Shown: positions 24,659 to 33,273 of the stretch, piece after piece
Position numbering within the stretch: position 1 is the first letter of the stretch
Layout of the letters: the number at the start of each line of letters is the position of its first letter
IMG/VR virus record: IMGVR_UViG_3300027861_000043
Coordinates: 1-50,356 of that record
Length of the DNA stretch: 50,356 nt
Direction: 5' to 3' (one strand)
Origin: a virus
Notes under the pieces: generated by a model
The model's input: only the letters and a program-made list of their open reading frames with translations
Told to the model about the DNA's origin: nothing
Databases searched by the model: none
Made by a program: the position numbers and the translations under genes

Positions 24659-25047
24659 TGACATTAGATGACGGTTCAACGACGATAACCCTGCCTGACT
24701 CAATGGAATGGTCAGATGAATTTGAATGGTCAGATGTCAAGCAGGAGATAACTAAGACGATTGGCGGGGGAATGGTGGTTGAAGAAGCCACAGTTGCCGC
24801 AGGAAGGCCGATTACATTAGTTTCAGGCGAACAGGTGTGGGTACTCAAATCAGTCTTAGATTCGCTTCTAACGCTGATTAACACCGTCGATAAGACATAC
24901 ACTCTGACCATGCCTGATTTAAGCACCCACACAGTTATATTTGACAGAACTTCAGGTTCGCCCTATAGTGCAAAACCAGTTTGGCGAAAATTCACTCATG
25001 AAGCTACTGATTATTTTACGCTAACCCTCAGACTGACAAAGGTTTAA
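24658..25047 (+). CDS. Small tail protein after the tape measure
   Basis: A 129-aa beta-rich protein (SMEWSDEFEWSDVKQEITKTIGGGMVVEEATVAAGRPITL...). Position, size and the final YFTLTLRLTKV strand fit a distal-tail or minor tail protein, but I cannot match a named family. It overlaps the tape-measure stop (TAATG) and is 1 nt from the next gene. Confidence 0.55.
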   Translation: MTLDDGSTTITLPDSMEWSDEFEWSDVKQEITKTIGGGMVVEEATVAAGRPITLVSGEQVWVLKSVLDSLLTLINTVDKTYTLTMPDLSTHTVIFDRTSGSPYSAKPVWRKFTHEATDYFTLTLRLTKV

Positions 25048-25048
25048 C

Positions 25049-28000
25049 ATGACAATTTTAAATAATGATATCAAGATTTATCAAGCCCAAGACAATACCG
25101 ATAATGATTCTGGGGGCGGTAGTCGAACCTCAGTTGAGATTGTCGATGGCGATGTTAATAACCTATTTCCAGACATTTCCCGTATCGACACCGTATCAGG
25201 TGATGTGTCTCTTAGAAAAGTATTCCCAACAGTAGTCACAACCAATCGAGATTTATACTACGGCGCTCACGCTATGATTCGTAAGAATCCTACTGATGCG
25301 AATGTCAGTGCGTTATTATTTCATACTGATAGTCCTCACGATAAACGAATTGAGGCTCAAGACAAAATCGAGTCGTATGTGATTGCTAGTTATGAGGAAG
25401 AATTTTATCTTTACGGTAATCATGTAGCAGGAGCGAAATCGGTAACGTGGTTGCAGCTAATTACATCTACACCTCCTTCAGTTGGTGAAATTTATATGCT
25501 TCGTGATGCAGACAATGTGACCGAACAATTCGTTCGTGTTTCAAGTGTTGATTCGCAAAACATTAATTTAGTTCACACAACCGGAAGCAATAATCCAATT
25601 ACTTACACTCGACGAAGAATTATTTGCGAAATTGAACAACCGTTAGATGTTGCTTTTGTCGGTTCTGATTTCGCACCTTCAGGTCAGCAAGCAAATACTG
25701 CAACAACTTTTGCTACTCAGATTGCCGATGCTGCAAAATTCTACGGAACAAAAACTTTAGATGTTAATGCAACCAATGGGGACCAAGTAATTACGGTTGA
25801 TAGCATTTATGAACAAGTTGTTCCTGCCTCTGTCACTCAAACACCAATCGTAAACGCTGATGCAGTTGTCGATGGTTTAGCAATATTGCCGACCGGAAAA
25901 ACAGTCAGTATCACATTGACTGGTGCGACATTGAATGCTGGTGATACAGTCAGCCTTCCTCATGCTGTTGTTCCTAATTCCATGACTCAAGTTTTGAATT
26001 CAAACTATGGTGATGACGGAATAGGAAACATTATTCAAATTTCTTCCGGTAATATCTACGGTACGATTGATTATAAAACCGGCATAATGGTGTTCACCGA
26101 TAATCTTGGCACAGGTGGTACAGCAGAATATGAAATCGCTAATGCGATGGAGGCTGCTACAGAATTCACTAATGGCACTTTAATTACTCAAGGTAATCAG
26201 AATTTAGTTTATGTTCAAAATTTAAGTCCTCGCCCTTCTCAAACTGATTTATATATTGACTATCGAAGTAACGGTAAGTGGTATCGAATCACATCAAACG
26301 CTGACGGAACTTTAGGTCAAGATGCAAACATTGGAGCAGGAACAGTTTCAGACAATGGAGATGGCACAGGAACAGTTTCATTAACTTTAGGTGCAATTCC
26401 CGACATTGATTCAACTATTATTTATTCTTGGGGTTCTGCTGATAGATTTACTCATCACGTAGAAGAACGAACAATCAATAGTCAGACAACTACCATTCCT
26501 GAAATTTCTACTCGATACATTAAAATAGATTTAGCTGACGGAGACATTGACCCTCTGACTTTTGTAATGCAGCTATATGATGTTACGGATAGCGCACTAG
26601 TAAATATTACAGCAGACATTGAAGGTAATTTGATTGATGCTTCAGCTACTAGAGCGATATCAGGGGAATTGGATTTTGTTAATGGAACTGTCTACATTGA
26701 AGATGTCAGTAGTAGTTCGAGATTTCCAAATCTTCAGGCTGTCGGTCAGAACATTATTATTGATTACGATACTCTCACTACGGCTGTTTCTGACCCCCAT
26801 GAAATAAAAGCAAATATTGCTAGTAAAACTCCTACCGGTGGAGAAGTGACTGCTTCAGAAGACACTGGAACAGGAACAATTACATTTAATCTTGGTGAAG
26901 CAATCACTGACAGAGCTTCAGTGATTATTAGTATGCCGATTGTAACTTCAGAATTTAATGATTGGGGTGGTGTAACACCATCATATCGAGGCATTGAATA
27001 TGAGTTACTTTTACGCTCTGATGCAGCAGGTAATTTACACCATGTAGGTGCAACTATCTACGGTGTGATTACTGGAACAGTTGCGTTAAATGGTGACGTA
27101 TCAATCACATTAATTAAAAACACTCATCGAGAAAATAATCCTGCTTACGCTGGTTCTTTCGGAAGTGAGCCAAAGTATTTAACCATTACTGATTCTTACT
27201 ACACTATTGCTGATATGGATTTTAGTTTTCAATATCGCGTTGATGCGCCTCTTGGTGGAGTAACGCGAACAGCGGCAACTCAGGTTGACGATACTGCTGA
27301 AAATTTATTGAAGTACGTCATTAATGCAGTTGGTGGAATCACCGGAGAAGTCGCTTTCAATTTCTTAGTTCAAACTACAACCAGTGAAACTTATTTATTC
27401 TACAGTGAAGGTAGTAATATTTATCATGATTATGATGCGGCAACAGGTGTTGGAATTCAGGTAGGGAGCATTGTCAAGAATACAGGTGTCATCACTTTAG
27501 ATTATATGTTTAAGCCAAGTACAATGTATTTAGATTTCCAAGCGTTATTCACTGATGAAGTTGAAATAGTTGAGTACGATACGGGAACTTATACTGCTCC
27601 GTTTAGAAATGTTGTTTTCAAGACAGCAGCAACCAAGTTATCAACCGGTAGTTTTCAACTGAGATATGAGTCAGAAAATGGTTCTCAATCGGCAACGACT
27701 GATGCCAACGGTGTAATTACCGGAACTGACATTGACTCAGGGACTTCTTATGTTGATTCAATAACCGGCATGGCTTCAATTGATTTCACAGCAGATGTAT
27801 TAGCTCAAAGTTTAAGATACGATGCGGTTGCTGAATCGTCACTACCTCTTGACCCTGACCTACTCGGATTGGACCCTGTTAGATTACCGATAGATGGTCG
27901 TGTACCGGTTTTCACAGCAGGAGGGCATATTGTTATATTCAATGAGGTAACTACTGCTACGACAAACGCCACACCTCTTGCTGACGATGTAGAGACATTA

Positions 28001-28750
28001 GCTCGGTCAGGACAGGCGTACATTGAAGTAATCGATGTTAATGGTAAACGATTAGACCCTACTCAATATGTTGCAGATAAAGTCGCAGGAACAGTTACTT
28101 TCAATAATCCTTTAACTCTTGAAGATAAATATGCGGTTGCTCTTACCGGACCATTTTCAGTAGTTGATAGAATCGAAGATATGTTGCTTGCAACTGAAGT
28201 ACAAATCAACGGTTTGATTTCCCTTTCTGCGCCTCTTGCTCACGATTATACTGCGGGCATAACTAAGGTTGCCAGTAGTCTCGTTTGGGGTGATACCGGC
28301 GCAAGAGTTTATAATTATTTCTCTCAGGAAATTTGGGATAGTGGTAATCCTGCATGGTCAGATGTCCTTATAGGTGACCCAACGACTTCACAATATGATG
28401 AAATCAATTATCCAATTCAAACTGACAACCAGTCAAGCACCTCCGGTCGATGGGCTATAATTTTCAAAAGCACAACCACAGTTGATGTCGTAGAAGAAAA
28501 GCTTGGAGTGGTTGAAGCAGGGGTGAGTATTTCAGTTGATGATGTTGCCCCAATTAATCCTGCTACCGGCAATCCTTATTTCACAATGGATAAAGATGGA
28601 TTCGGCGCAGGTTGGGTGACTAATAATGTTATCAGAATTAATACAGATTCAGGCGATAACAATATGTGGGTTATCCGAACAGTTAAGTCGGGCGCACTCA
28701 CTGAGTCAATCGACGATATTGTTCTTGAAATCAGGGGAGATGCTAACTAA
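25049..28750 (+). CDS. Large tail-tip/host-specificity protein
   Basis: A 1233-aa protein with almost no Cys and many alternating beta segments, rich in Asp, Thr, Gly and Val. Repeated units of the form VSDNGDGTGTVSLTLGAIPDIDSTIIYSW and GTGTITFNLGEAITDRASVIISMP suggest several related beta-sandwich modules between about residues 270 and 640. The C-terminal third has another module (ADDVETLARSGQAYIEVIDVNG). It lies after the tape measure among tail-tip genes. A fibre or adhesin role is inference. Confidence 0.6.
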   Translation: MTILNNDIKIYQAQDNTDNDSGGGSRTSVEIVDGDVNNLFPDISRIDTVSGDVSLRKVFPTVVTTNRDLYYGAHAMIRKNPTDANVSALLFHTDSPHDKRIEAQDKIESYVIASYEEEFYLYGNHVAGAKSVTWLQLITSTPPSVGEIYMLRDADNVTEQFVRVSSVDSQNINLVHTTGSNNPITYTRRRIICEIEQPLDVAFVGSDFAPSGQQANTATTFATQIADAAKFYGTKTLDVNATNGDQVITVDSIYEQVVPASVTQTPIVNADAVVDGLAILPTGKTVSITLTGATLNAGDTVSLPHAVVPNSMTQVLNSNYGDDGIGNIIQISSGNIYGTIDYKTGIMVFTDNLGTGGTAEYEIANAMEAATEFTNGTLITQGNQNLVYVQNLSPRPSQTDLYIDYRSNGKWYRITSNADGTLGQDANIGAGTVSDNGDGTGTVSLTLGAIPDIDSTIIYSWGSADRFTHHVEERTINSQTTTIPEISTRYIKIDLADGDIDPLTFVMQLYDVTDSALVNITADIEGNLIDASATRAISGELDFVNGTVYIEDVSSSSRFPNLQAVGQNIIIDYDTLTTAVSDPHEIKANIASKTPTGGEVTASEDTGTGTITFNLGEAITDRASVIISMPIVTSEFNDWGGVTPSYRGIEYELLLRSDAAGNLHHVGATIYGVITGTVALNGDVSITLIKNTHRENNPAYAGSFGSEPKYLTITDSYYTIADMDFSFQYRVDAPLGGVTRTAATQVDDTAENLLKYVINAVGGITGEVAFNFLVQTTTSETYLFYSEGSNIYHDYDAATGVGIQVGSIVKNTGVITLDYMFKPSTMYLDFQALFTDEVEIVEYDTGTYTAPFRNVVFKTAATKLSTGSFQLRYESENGSQSATTDANGVITGTDIDSGTSYVDSITGMASIDFTADVLAQSLRYDAVAESSLPLDPDLLGLDPVRLPIDGRVPVFTAGGHIVIFNEVTTATTNATPLADDVETLARSGQAYIEVIDVNGKRLDPTQYVADKVAGTVTFNNPLTLEDKYAVALTGPFSVVDRIEDMLLATEVQINGLISLSAPLAHDYTAGITKVASSLVWGDTGARVYNYFSQEIWDSGNPAWSDVLIGDPTTSQYDEINYPIQTDNQSSTSGRWAIIFKSTTTVDVVEEKLGVVEAGVSISVDDVAPINPATGNPYFTMDKDGFGAGWVTNNVIRINTDSGDNNMWVIRTVKSGALTESIDDIVLEIRGDAN

Positions 28751-29628
28751 TGACTATTCGCTTATTTAGTTCAGAAGATGTCGGCGCTCCTGCTCTCGGA
28801 CAAACAGCAGGGGATTTCATAACCATACTTCGGGCTTGTCTCGTCGATGGTTATGGAACACGAACGGCTCAAGGTTGGTCAATGCCTTACAGTAATTTAC
28901 CGGAACAGGCGGCGTTTCAAACGGTCGGCGGTAACGATGTATTACGAGTTAATAATGAGAACTATCAGTACGCTCATTTAACCGCATACGCCAGTATGTC
29001 AGATATTGATACTGGCGTTGAACCTTATCCCGATAATGCTGCTGACTTAGCAGTTAATCAATTTTGGAGAACAGGGATTAGAGGTTCGTCAAATACGTTT
29101 TATGGTAAGTGGTGGGTAATCAGCGATGATGAGTGGTTTTATTTTTACGCGCCACATGACACAGCTACACCTTCTGACCCTATGGGTTTTTTCTTCGGAC
29201 AGTATGATTGTATTGAGCCGACCTTTACGGCGAACTATGTACTCACTGGATATTCTGCTACTGAAACAACAGTTTCAACCTCGTCAGTGGAAAATGGATT
29301 ATTCGCTGAAGCAGATTTATGGTGTCGCAGAGATTATAGAAATATCGCAGGTTTCAGACTTGATGCAAGGAGAGATTTTGAAGCTGTAAACTATCAGTAT
29401 CCAAGTAGGCTAACTGGTTCGATTGCTTGGGAACGTGTAAAGATTCGTTCTGATTTCGCTCCGTATGATTATTACGGTACATTTCCTGAGTATTATCGAG
29501 CAATGACAACTTCTGATTATGATTTATCCCCTATGGGTGCATTAATTACTATCAACGGTGATAACTATTTACAGATGACACAGAGTACAAATGTTATTGC
29601 CGTTAAATATGATGTTGCGGTAGGTTAG
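28750..29628 (+). CDS. Tail-tip protein, unknown family
   Basis: A 292-aa protein rich in Tyr, Trp and Phe (for example FYGKWWVISDDEWFYFYAPHD), typical of carbohydrate- or surface-contacting beta proteins. FFFGQYDCIEP, ANYVLTGYSATE and RLTGSIAWERVKIRS are the best candidates for a profile search. It overlaps the previous stop by one base (TAATG) and sits 2 nt before a LamG protein. Confidence 0.55.
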   Translation: MTIRLFSSEDVGAPALGQTAGDFITILRACLVDGYGTRTAQGWSMPYSNLPEQAAFQTVGGNDVLRVNNENYQYAHLTAYASMSDIDTGVEPYPDNAADLAVNQFWRTGIRGSSNTFYGKWWVISDDEWFYFYAPHDTATPSDPMGFFFGQYDCIEPTFTANYVLTGYSATETTVSTSSVENGLFAEADLWCRRDYRNIAGFRLDARRDFEAVNYQYPSRLTGSIAWERVKIRSDFAPYDYYGTFPEYYRAMTTSDYDLSPMGALITINGDNYLQMTQSTNVIAVKYDVAVG

Positions 29629-29630
29629 TA

Positions 29631-30857
29631 ATGAGTGTTGATAATCTGCTGAATTTTAATGGAGTAAACGGAACTCAGGTTTTTACTGATGATGGGGATT
29701 CTCCGCTTACATTTACTGCTACTGATGCGACTCCCGTATTAGACACCAGTGAGAAACAATTCGGTTCAGCAAGCGTATCGTTTGACGGTAATGGTTATTT
29801 AACCAGTGGTGCCATTTCAATTCCTGATACGTGGACATTAGAAGGGTGGATAAAACTAGCTGATTACTCAGGCAATGGAACTCGCCAGTATTCATTTTTT
29901 GGATTTAGAGATTTAAATAATGGAGCAGTTTCTAACTTTTTCGGAATAGGATTATCGTCGGCAAGATATTTTGAATATTATGATTCATTCAGTAGAATCA
30001 CCGAAGGAAAAGCAGCATCTTTAGATTGGACTCATATTGCGATAACTTGCGATGATAAAAAAATAAGATTGTTTGTCAATGGAACACAACAATCGACTCA
30101 AGCAGCTAGTCATGTTAGTACTGCTGATTTTTCCAATGTTTCTTTTGAAATCATGGCAGCAAGTAATTCATCGGTTTCTGAACATTTATCGGGTCACATT
30201 GATGCTGTCAGATTTACTCCAAATGAAATATTATTCAGTGCTGTTTCTCACAGAGACTTTCCATTCTCAGAGCCGACAACTACAACCTCACCACCACCTG
30301 ACCCAAACGATAATTTCATTGCTGGTGAACCTATTGTTTTAGACTCAGTAGATAATTTACCTATTAAATTCAAGTTCGATGGTGATTTTGTTGTGGGTAC
30401 AGGAAGTAGCGAAGGTGGTGGACCGGAAACTGACCCAACAAGTACTAATATTATTTCAGGTAATGTAAAGAAATTAGGGTTGCCGTTTGGTGCAAGAGTC
30501 GTTGTTGTTTCCGTGGGGGTAACTCCTGAAGTCGTTGGTTCAGGAACCTCAGATGATATTACTGGTGATTACTCAATTGATGTCTACCCTTACGTAAGTG
30601 AATGTTTAATTTATGTCGCACCGGACTATGGCAATGAATTTACAGCAGATGCATTCGTCGGAGCAGGACAGGTTATTCATCCGACTATTCCTAATCGATA
30701 TATCTATGTGGCTCAAGCCGGTGGAACAGTCGGTGGTGTGGAACCTACGTGGCCTACTGAGGGTCAGATTGCATCTGGTGGTGTTACGTTCGATACAGTA
30801 GGTCTTCACCGACCTCTAATGAATGGATTTGTTAAGCCGGTAGTCACGCCGATATGA
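29631..30857 (+). CDS. LamG-domain tail protein
   Basis: A 408-aa protein. Residues about 1-210 are a LamG/concanavalin-like domain (SVSFDGNGYLTSGAISIPDTWTLEGWIK, KIRLFVNGTQQ, then HIDAVRFTPNEILF). A Pro/Thr-rich linker (about 215-230) follows. Residues about 270-330 resemble a carboxypeptidase-regulatory-like beta fold (NIISGNVKKLGLPFGARVVVVSVG). The end has WPTEGQIASGGVTFDTVG, a motif seen in other phage tail proteins. It is the third LamG protein in the window and overlaps the next gene by 4 nt. Confidence 0.65.
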   Translation: MSVDNLLNFNGVNGTQVFTDDGDSPLTFTATDATPVLDTSEKQFGSASVSFDGNGYLTSGAISIPDTWTLEGWIKLADYSGNGTRQYSFFGFRDLNNGAVSNFFGIGLSSARYFEYYDSFSRITEGKAASLDWTHIAITCDDKKIRLFVNGTQQSTQAASHVSTADFSNVSFEIMAASNSSVSEHLSGHIDAVRFTPNEILFSAVSHRDFPFSEPTTTTSPPPDPNDNFIAGEPIVLDSVDNLPIKFKFDGDFVVGTGSSEGGGPETDPTSTNIISGNVKKLGLPFGARVVVVSVGVTPEVVGSGTSDDITGDYSIDVYPYVSECLIYVAPDYGNEFTADAFVGAGQVIHPTIPNRYIYVAQAGGTVGGVEPTWPTEGQIASGGVTFDTVGLHRPLMNGFVKPVVTPI

Positions 30858-32584
30858 CCGAGTTAATTGCAATTTCATTAGGTGGAAGCTACGGCAAAGG
30901 CTCACCGATAGATAATGATTTTAAAATCTCATGGGCGCTTCATGAGACAATAGATGTTTCTAGTTCATTGCCGATAACTACGGGAACACCGGTTGATACT
31001 GGAATCAAATATCAATATGAGCATGGTAGCTTTAAAAGTTTTTTTATCAATGGCGGGTTGGTTTGGGATAGACTGGATGAATTGAACAGTAGCGTCAAAG
31101 GAATCAAGGCCGGTATTAAAATTAATCCCTCAGTGAATAGCGGATATTCTTGGGATAGATTGGATGAATTACATTCTTCAGTATTAGGTGTTAAGTCCGG
31201 TACTACTCCGGTAGAAACAGATGGTAAATTTGAATTTAATTTGGTAGACGTTCAATATGATAAACCAAATCCGAATCTTCAGTATCGCTATCTACCAACG
31301 AGTGATTTCGTCATTGGTAGCGAGCTAGTTACGTTTACGACTGATTTTATTCAACCAGTGGATTTAACGGCAATTAGAACTCGCTTATCGCCGGTTGGTT
31401 CAGGAACACAATTTCCGTGGAGCCGAACGAGAATTGTTGATATCTATCAGGCTTTGAATTATGGTTATTCCATTAATAATTTTTTAGTTGGGGGTTCTGT
31501 CAGAACTGATTATCCAGTTGATGATGATGCAATAAACCCACCCGTTGACCCACCAACAGTAGCAGAGGTAGTGAGAATCGTGAACATCGTTAATGTGGTT
31601 AAATTACCTGAGCGAACGCCGATTGATTTCGTAGACTTTACGTTAGCGACTGACTTAGATTCAATCGCATGGGTAGTCAATTTTACTATTGGCTCTCAGG
31701 CATCTTTAGACATTCTGAAACCGACCGGCTTAACAACCGTTGAAGTTGAAATAAATGTCAATGGTGAATTGTTTGTCTGCTTCATCGGTCGAACTAAGAC
31801 AGTCATATCGGCTGACCCTAGTGGGATGCCTAAAAAATCGTGGAAGTGTACCGGATGGTCAGCAATTAAAACACTAGCTCACCCTTACACTAAGAAACGC
31901 TCTCATACTGAAACGTCGAGCAGTACACCATCTGGGTTACTGAACGATGAATTGACCGGTACAGGCGTCACAGGAGCTTGGAACAGCGTTTCATGGACTA
32001 TCCCTGCCAACGTATTCACCTACCTTGAGAAATCGCCACTAGCGGCTATCGCGGAGCTTGCTGAGTCGGTAGGTGCAGTAGTCATCCCTCATGCTTCAGA
32101 TAAATCTCTGACCATTGAGCCGTACTACCCTGTCTCACCTTGGGATTGGGATATTACGACTGCTGATTATAATATGAATGAAACAGAGTTCTATTCGATG
32201 GACACCGAATGGATTCCCAAGCAGGCTCCTGATTCAATTTATGTTTACGGCGAAGAAACCGGTGGGGTAGCAGTTAAATGTGTCAAGAACGGTACAGCAG
32301 GGATTCTAACGCTACCTACTGTCGTGAACAAATACATTACCGATACTGTTGCAGGGACCGAACGAGGAAGAATAGAAGTAGCTAAGGCTGCTTTCAAAGA
32401 AATCATTCCGGTAACTACCTACGTTGATGCGACTGATGGAATTATTAAACCTCAATCATTACTGTCAATTACCCCGCTATCTGGGAGTACATGGAAAGGC
32501 ATGGTTATTGGTACTTCAATCAGCATTAAACGCGTAGGAACTGCGGTTGTTCAGGCACTTCAAATAGAGAGGCATTACGACTAA
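30854..32584 (+). CDS. Tail-tip/baseplate hub-like protein
   Basis: A 576-aa protein. Residues 71-115 contain two copies of WDRLDELxSSVxGxKxG, 29 residues apart (Trp71 and Trp100). The C-terminal two thirds hold the features of hub-type proteins: VKLPERTPIDFVDFTLATDLDSIAWVVNFTIGSQAS, a WKCTGWSAIKTLAHPY segment, SPLAAIAELAESVGAVVIPHASDKSLTIEPYYP, and a final beta domain. Hubs link the tube to receptor-binding proteins. It overlaps genes on both sides by 1-4 nt. Confidence 0.6.
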   Translation: MTELIAISLGGSYGKGSPIDNDFKISWALHETIDVSSSLPITTGTPVDTGIKYQYEHGSFKSFFINGGLVWDRLDELNSSVKGIKAGIKINPSVNSGYSWDRLDELHSSVLGVKSGTTPVETDGKFEFNLVDVQYDKPNPNLQYRYLPTSDFVIGSELVTFTTDFIQPVDLTAIRTRLSPVGSGTQFPWSRTRIVDIYQALNYGYSINNFLVGGSVRTDYPVDDDAINPPVDPPTVAEVVRIVNIVNVVKLPERTPIDFVDFTLATDLDSIAWVVNFTIGSQASLDILKPTGLTTVEVEINVNGELFVCFIGRTKTVISADPSGMPKKSWKCTGWSAIKTLAHPYTKKRSHTETSSSTPSGLLNDELTGTGVTGAWNSVSWTIPANVFTYLEKSPLAAIAELAESVGAVVIPHASDKSLTIEPYYPVSPWDWDITTADYNMNETEFYSMDTEWIPKQAPDSIYVYGEETGGVAVKCVKNGTAGILTLPTVVNKYITDTVAGTERGRIEVAKAAFKEIIPVTTYVDATDGIIKPQSLLSITPLSGSTWKGMVIGTSISIKRVGTAVVQALQIERHYD

Positions 32585-32811
32585 TGGCTAACGCATTTAA
32601 TAGATTTCAATCACTAGTTGGAACAAATTCAATCGACGTAGTAACGATTACCGGTAACAACGGTGATGGAACCAGTAATGCTACTACGCTTGCAGGAGAC
32701 CCGATTACTGTCAAAGGTGAATCGGTTTCTTCGGGGAATAACGCATTTATCAGGGGTGGTGAGATAATTCGGTCTGCTCCTAACTTGACACCTACACAAG
32801 TTAGTATATAA
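32584..32811 (+). CDS. Small last tail gene, unknown
   Basis: A 75-aa Gly/Thr/Asn/Ser-rich protein that starts in a one-base overlap with the hub-like gene (TAATG) and ends 25 nt before a terminator, so it is the last gene of the late operon. The composition fits a minor tail-tip component. Confidence 0.5.
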   Translation: MANAFNRFQSLVGTNSIDVVTITGNNGDGTSNATTLAGDPITVKGESVSSGNNAFIRGGEIIRSAPNLTPTQVSI

Positions 32812-32835
32812 TTTGAGTCCTCCTTATGTTGTATT

Positions 32836-32861
32836 AACCCTCTTAATTGAGGGTTTTTTTT
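32836..32861 (+). terminator. Rho-independent terminator ending the late operon
   Basis: AACCCTC (32836-32842) pairs with GAGGGTT (32849-32855) around TTAATT, followed by a continuous T-run to 32861. It stops rightward late transcription at the convergent junction with the leftward replication arm. Confidence 0.9.
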
Positions 32862-32922
32862 GTCCGGTGATTAAATCAGTGTTTCAGGGGTGGTTCACTG
32901 ATGGCTCACTAATCACCGGACA
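32861..32922. repeat. Nested inverted repeat at the convergent junction
   Basis: An outer perfect 12-bp arm (TGTCCGGTGATT at 32861-32872 with 32911-32922) encloses an inner 7-bp arm (ATCAGTG at 32875-32881 with CACTGAT at 32896-32902). It overlaps the end of the 54-aa gene at 32909. There is no T-run on the leftward side, so a standard rho-independent terminator for leftward transcripts is not supported. It may shield an mRNA 3' end. Confidence 0.7.
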
Positions 32923-33073
32923 ACTGCTTTCTTATTTCGTTCAATTTCTTTGTGTTAATTTCACTTCTAGTCAGACATCGAGGTGGGTCATTATCTTTAA
33001 CGTCCCACGACTTACCGCAACAATGACATTGCCATTCGTCTTGATATTTGATTGCGTTCCGATGAATATTCAT
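32909..33073 (-). CDS. 54-aa Zn-finger microprotein
   Basis: A leftward ORF whose ATG (CAT at 33071-33073) overlaps the stop of the upstream gene in a TAATG junction. It encodes MNIHRNAIKYQDEWQCHCCG, then KSW and a second Cys after DPPR. The CxxC with a later Cys plus His residues suggests a small zinc-binding fold. It is the last gene of the leftward replication arm. Function unknown. Confidence 0.6.
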   Translation of the reverse strand: MNIHRNAIKYQDEWQCHCCGKSWDVKDNDPPRCLTRSEINTKKLNEIRKQLSGD

Positions 33074-33264
33074 TAGTGACCCCTCTTGCGTTTATCGATG
33101 GCCGCAAATGGGTCAATGACTTTATTCATTTCCCGCGACTTGATAATGAATAGTTTTTCTCGAACGCTGCATTCTAATTTATTCAGCTTGACAGCTATGT
33201 CACGCACTGAGAAACCTTGCTCATCTAATTCCATTACTGCTTCTTTAAATTCATCTGATGTCAT
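33073..33264 (-). CDS. Small HTH protein
   Basis: A 63-aa protein with a clear helix-turn-helix pattern (about 16-38: QGFSVRDIAVKLNKLECSVREKL) and a basic tail (DKRKRGH). GAGGT lies 4 nt before the ATG. It is downstream of the DNA polymerase in the same leftward unit, so it could regulate that operon or assist replication. Family not identified. Confidence 0.6.
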   Translation of the reverse strand: MTSDEFKEAVMELDEQGFSVRDIAVKLNKLECSVREKLFIIKSREMNKVIDPFAAIDKRKRGH

Positions 33265-33273
33265 AATTACCTC

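Noticed and set aside
32813-33076. 87-codon rightward ORF after the late operon
   Set aside because: It runs over the terminator and antisense to the better supported 54-aa Zn-finger gene, which has a coupled start.
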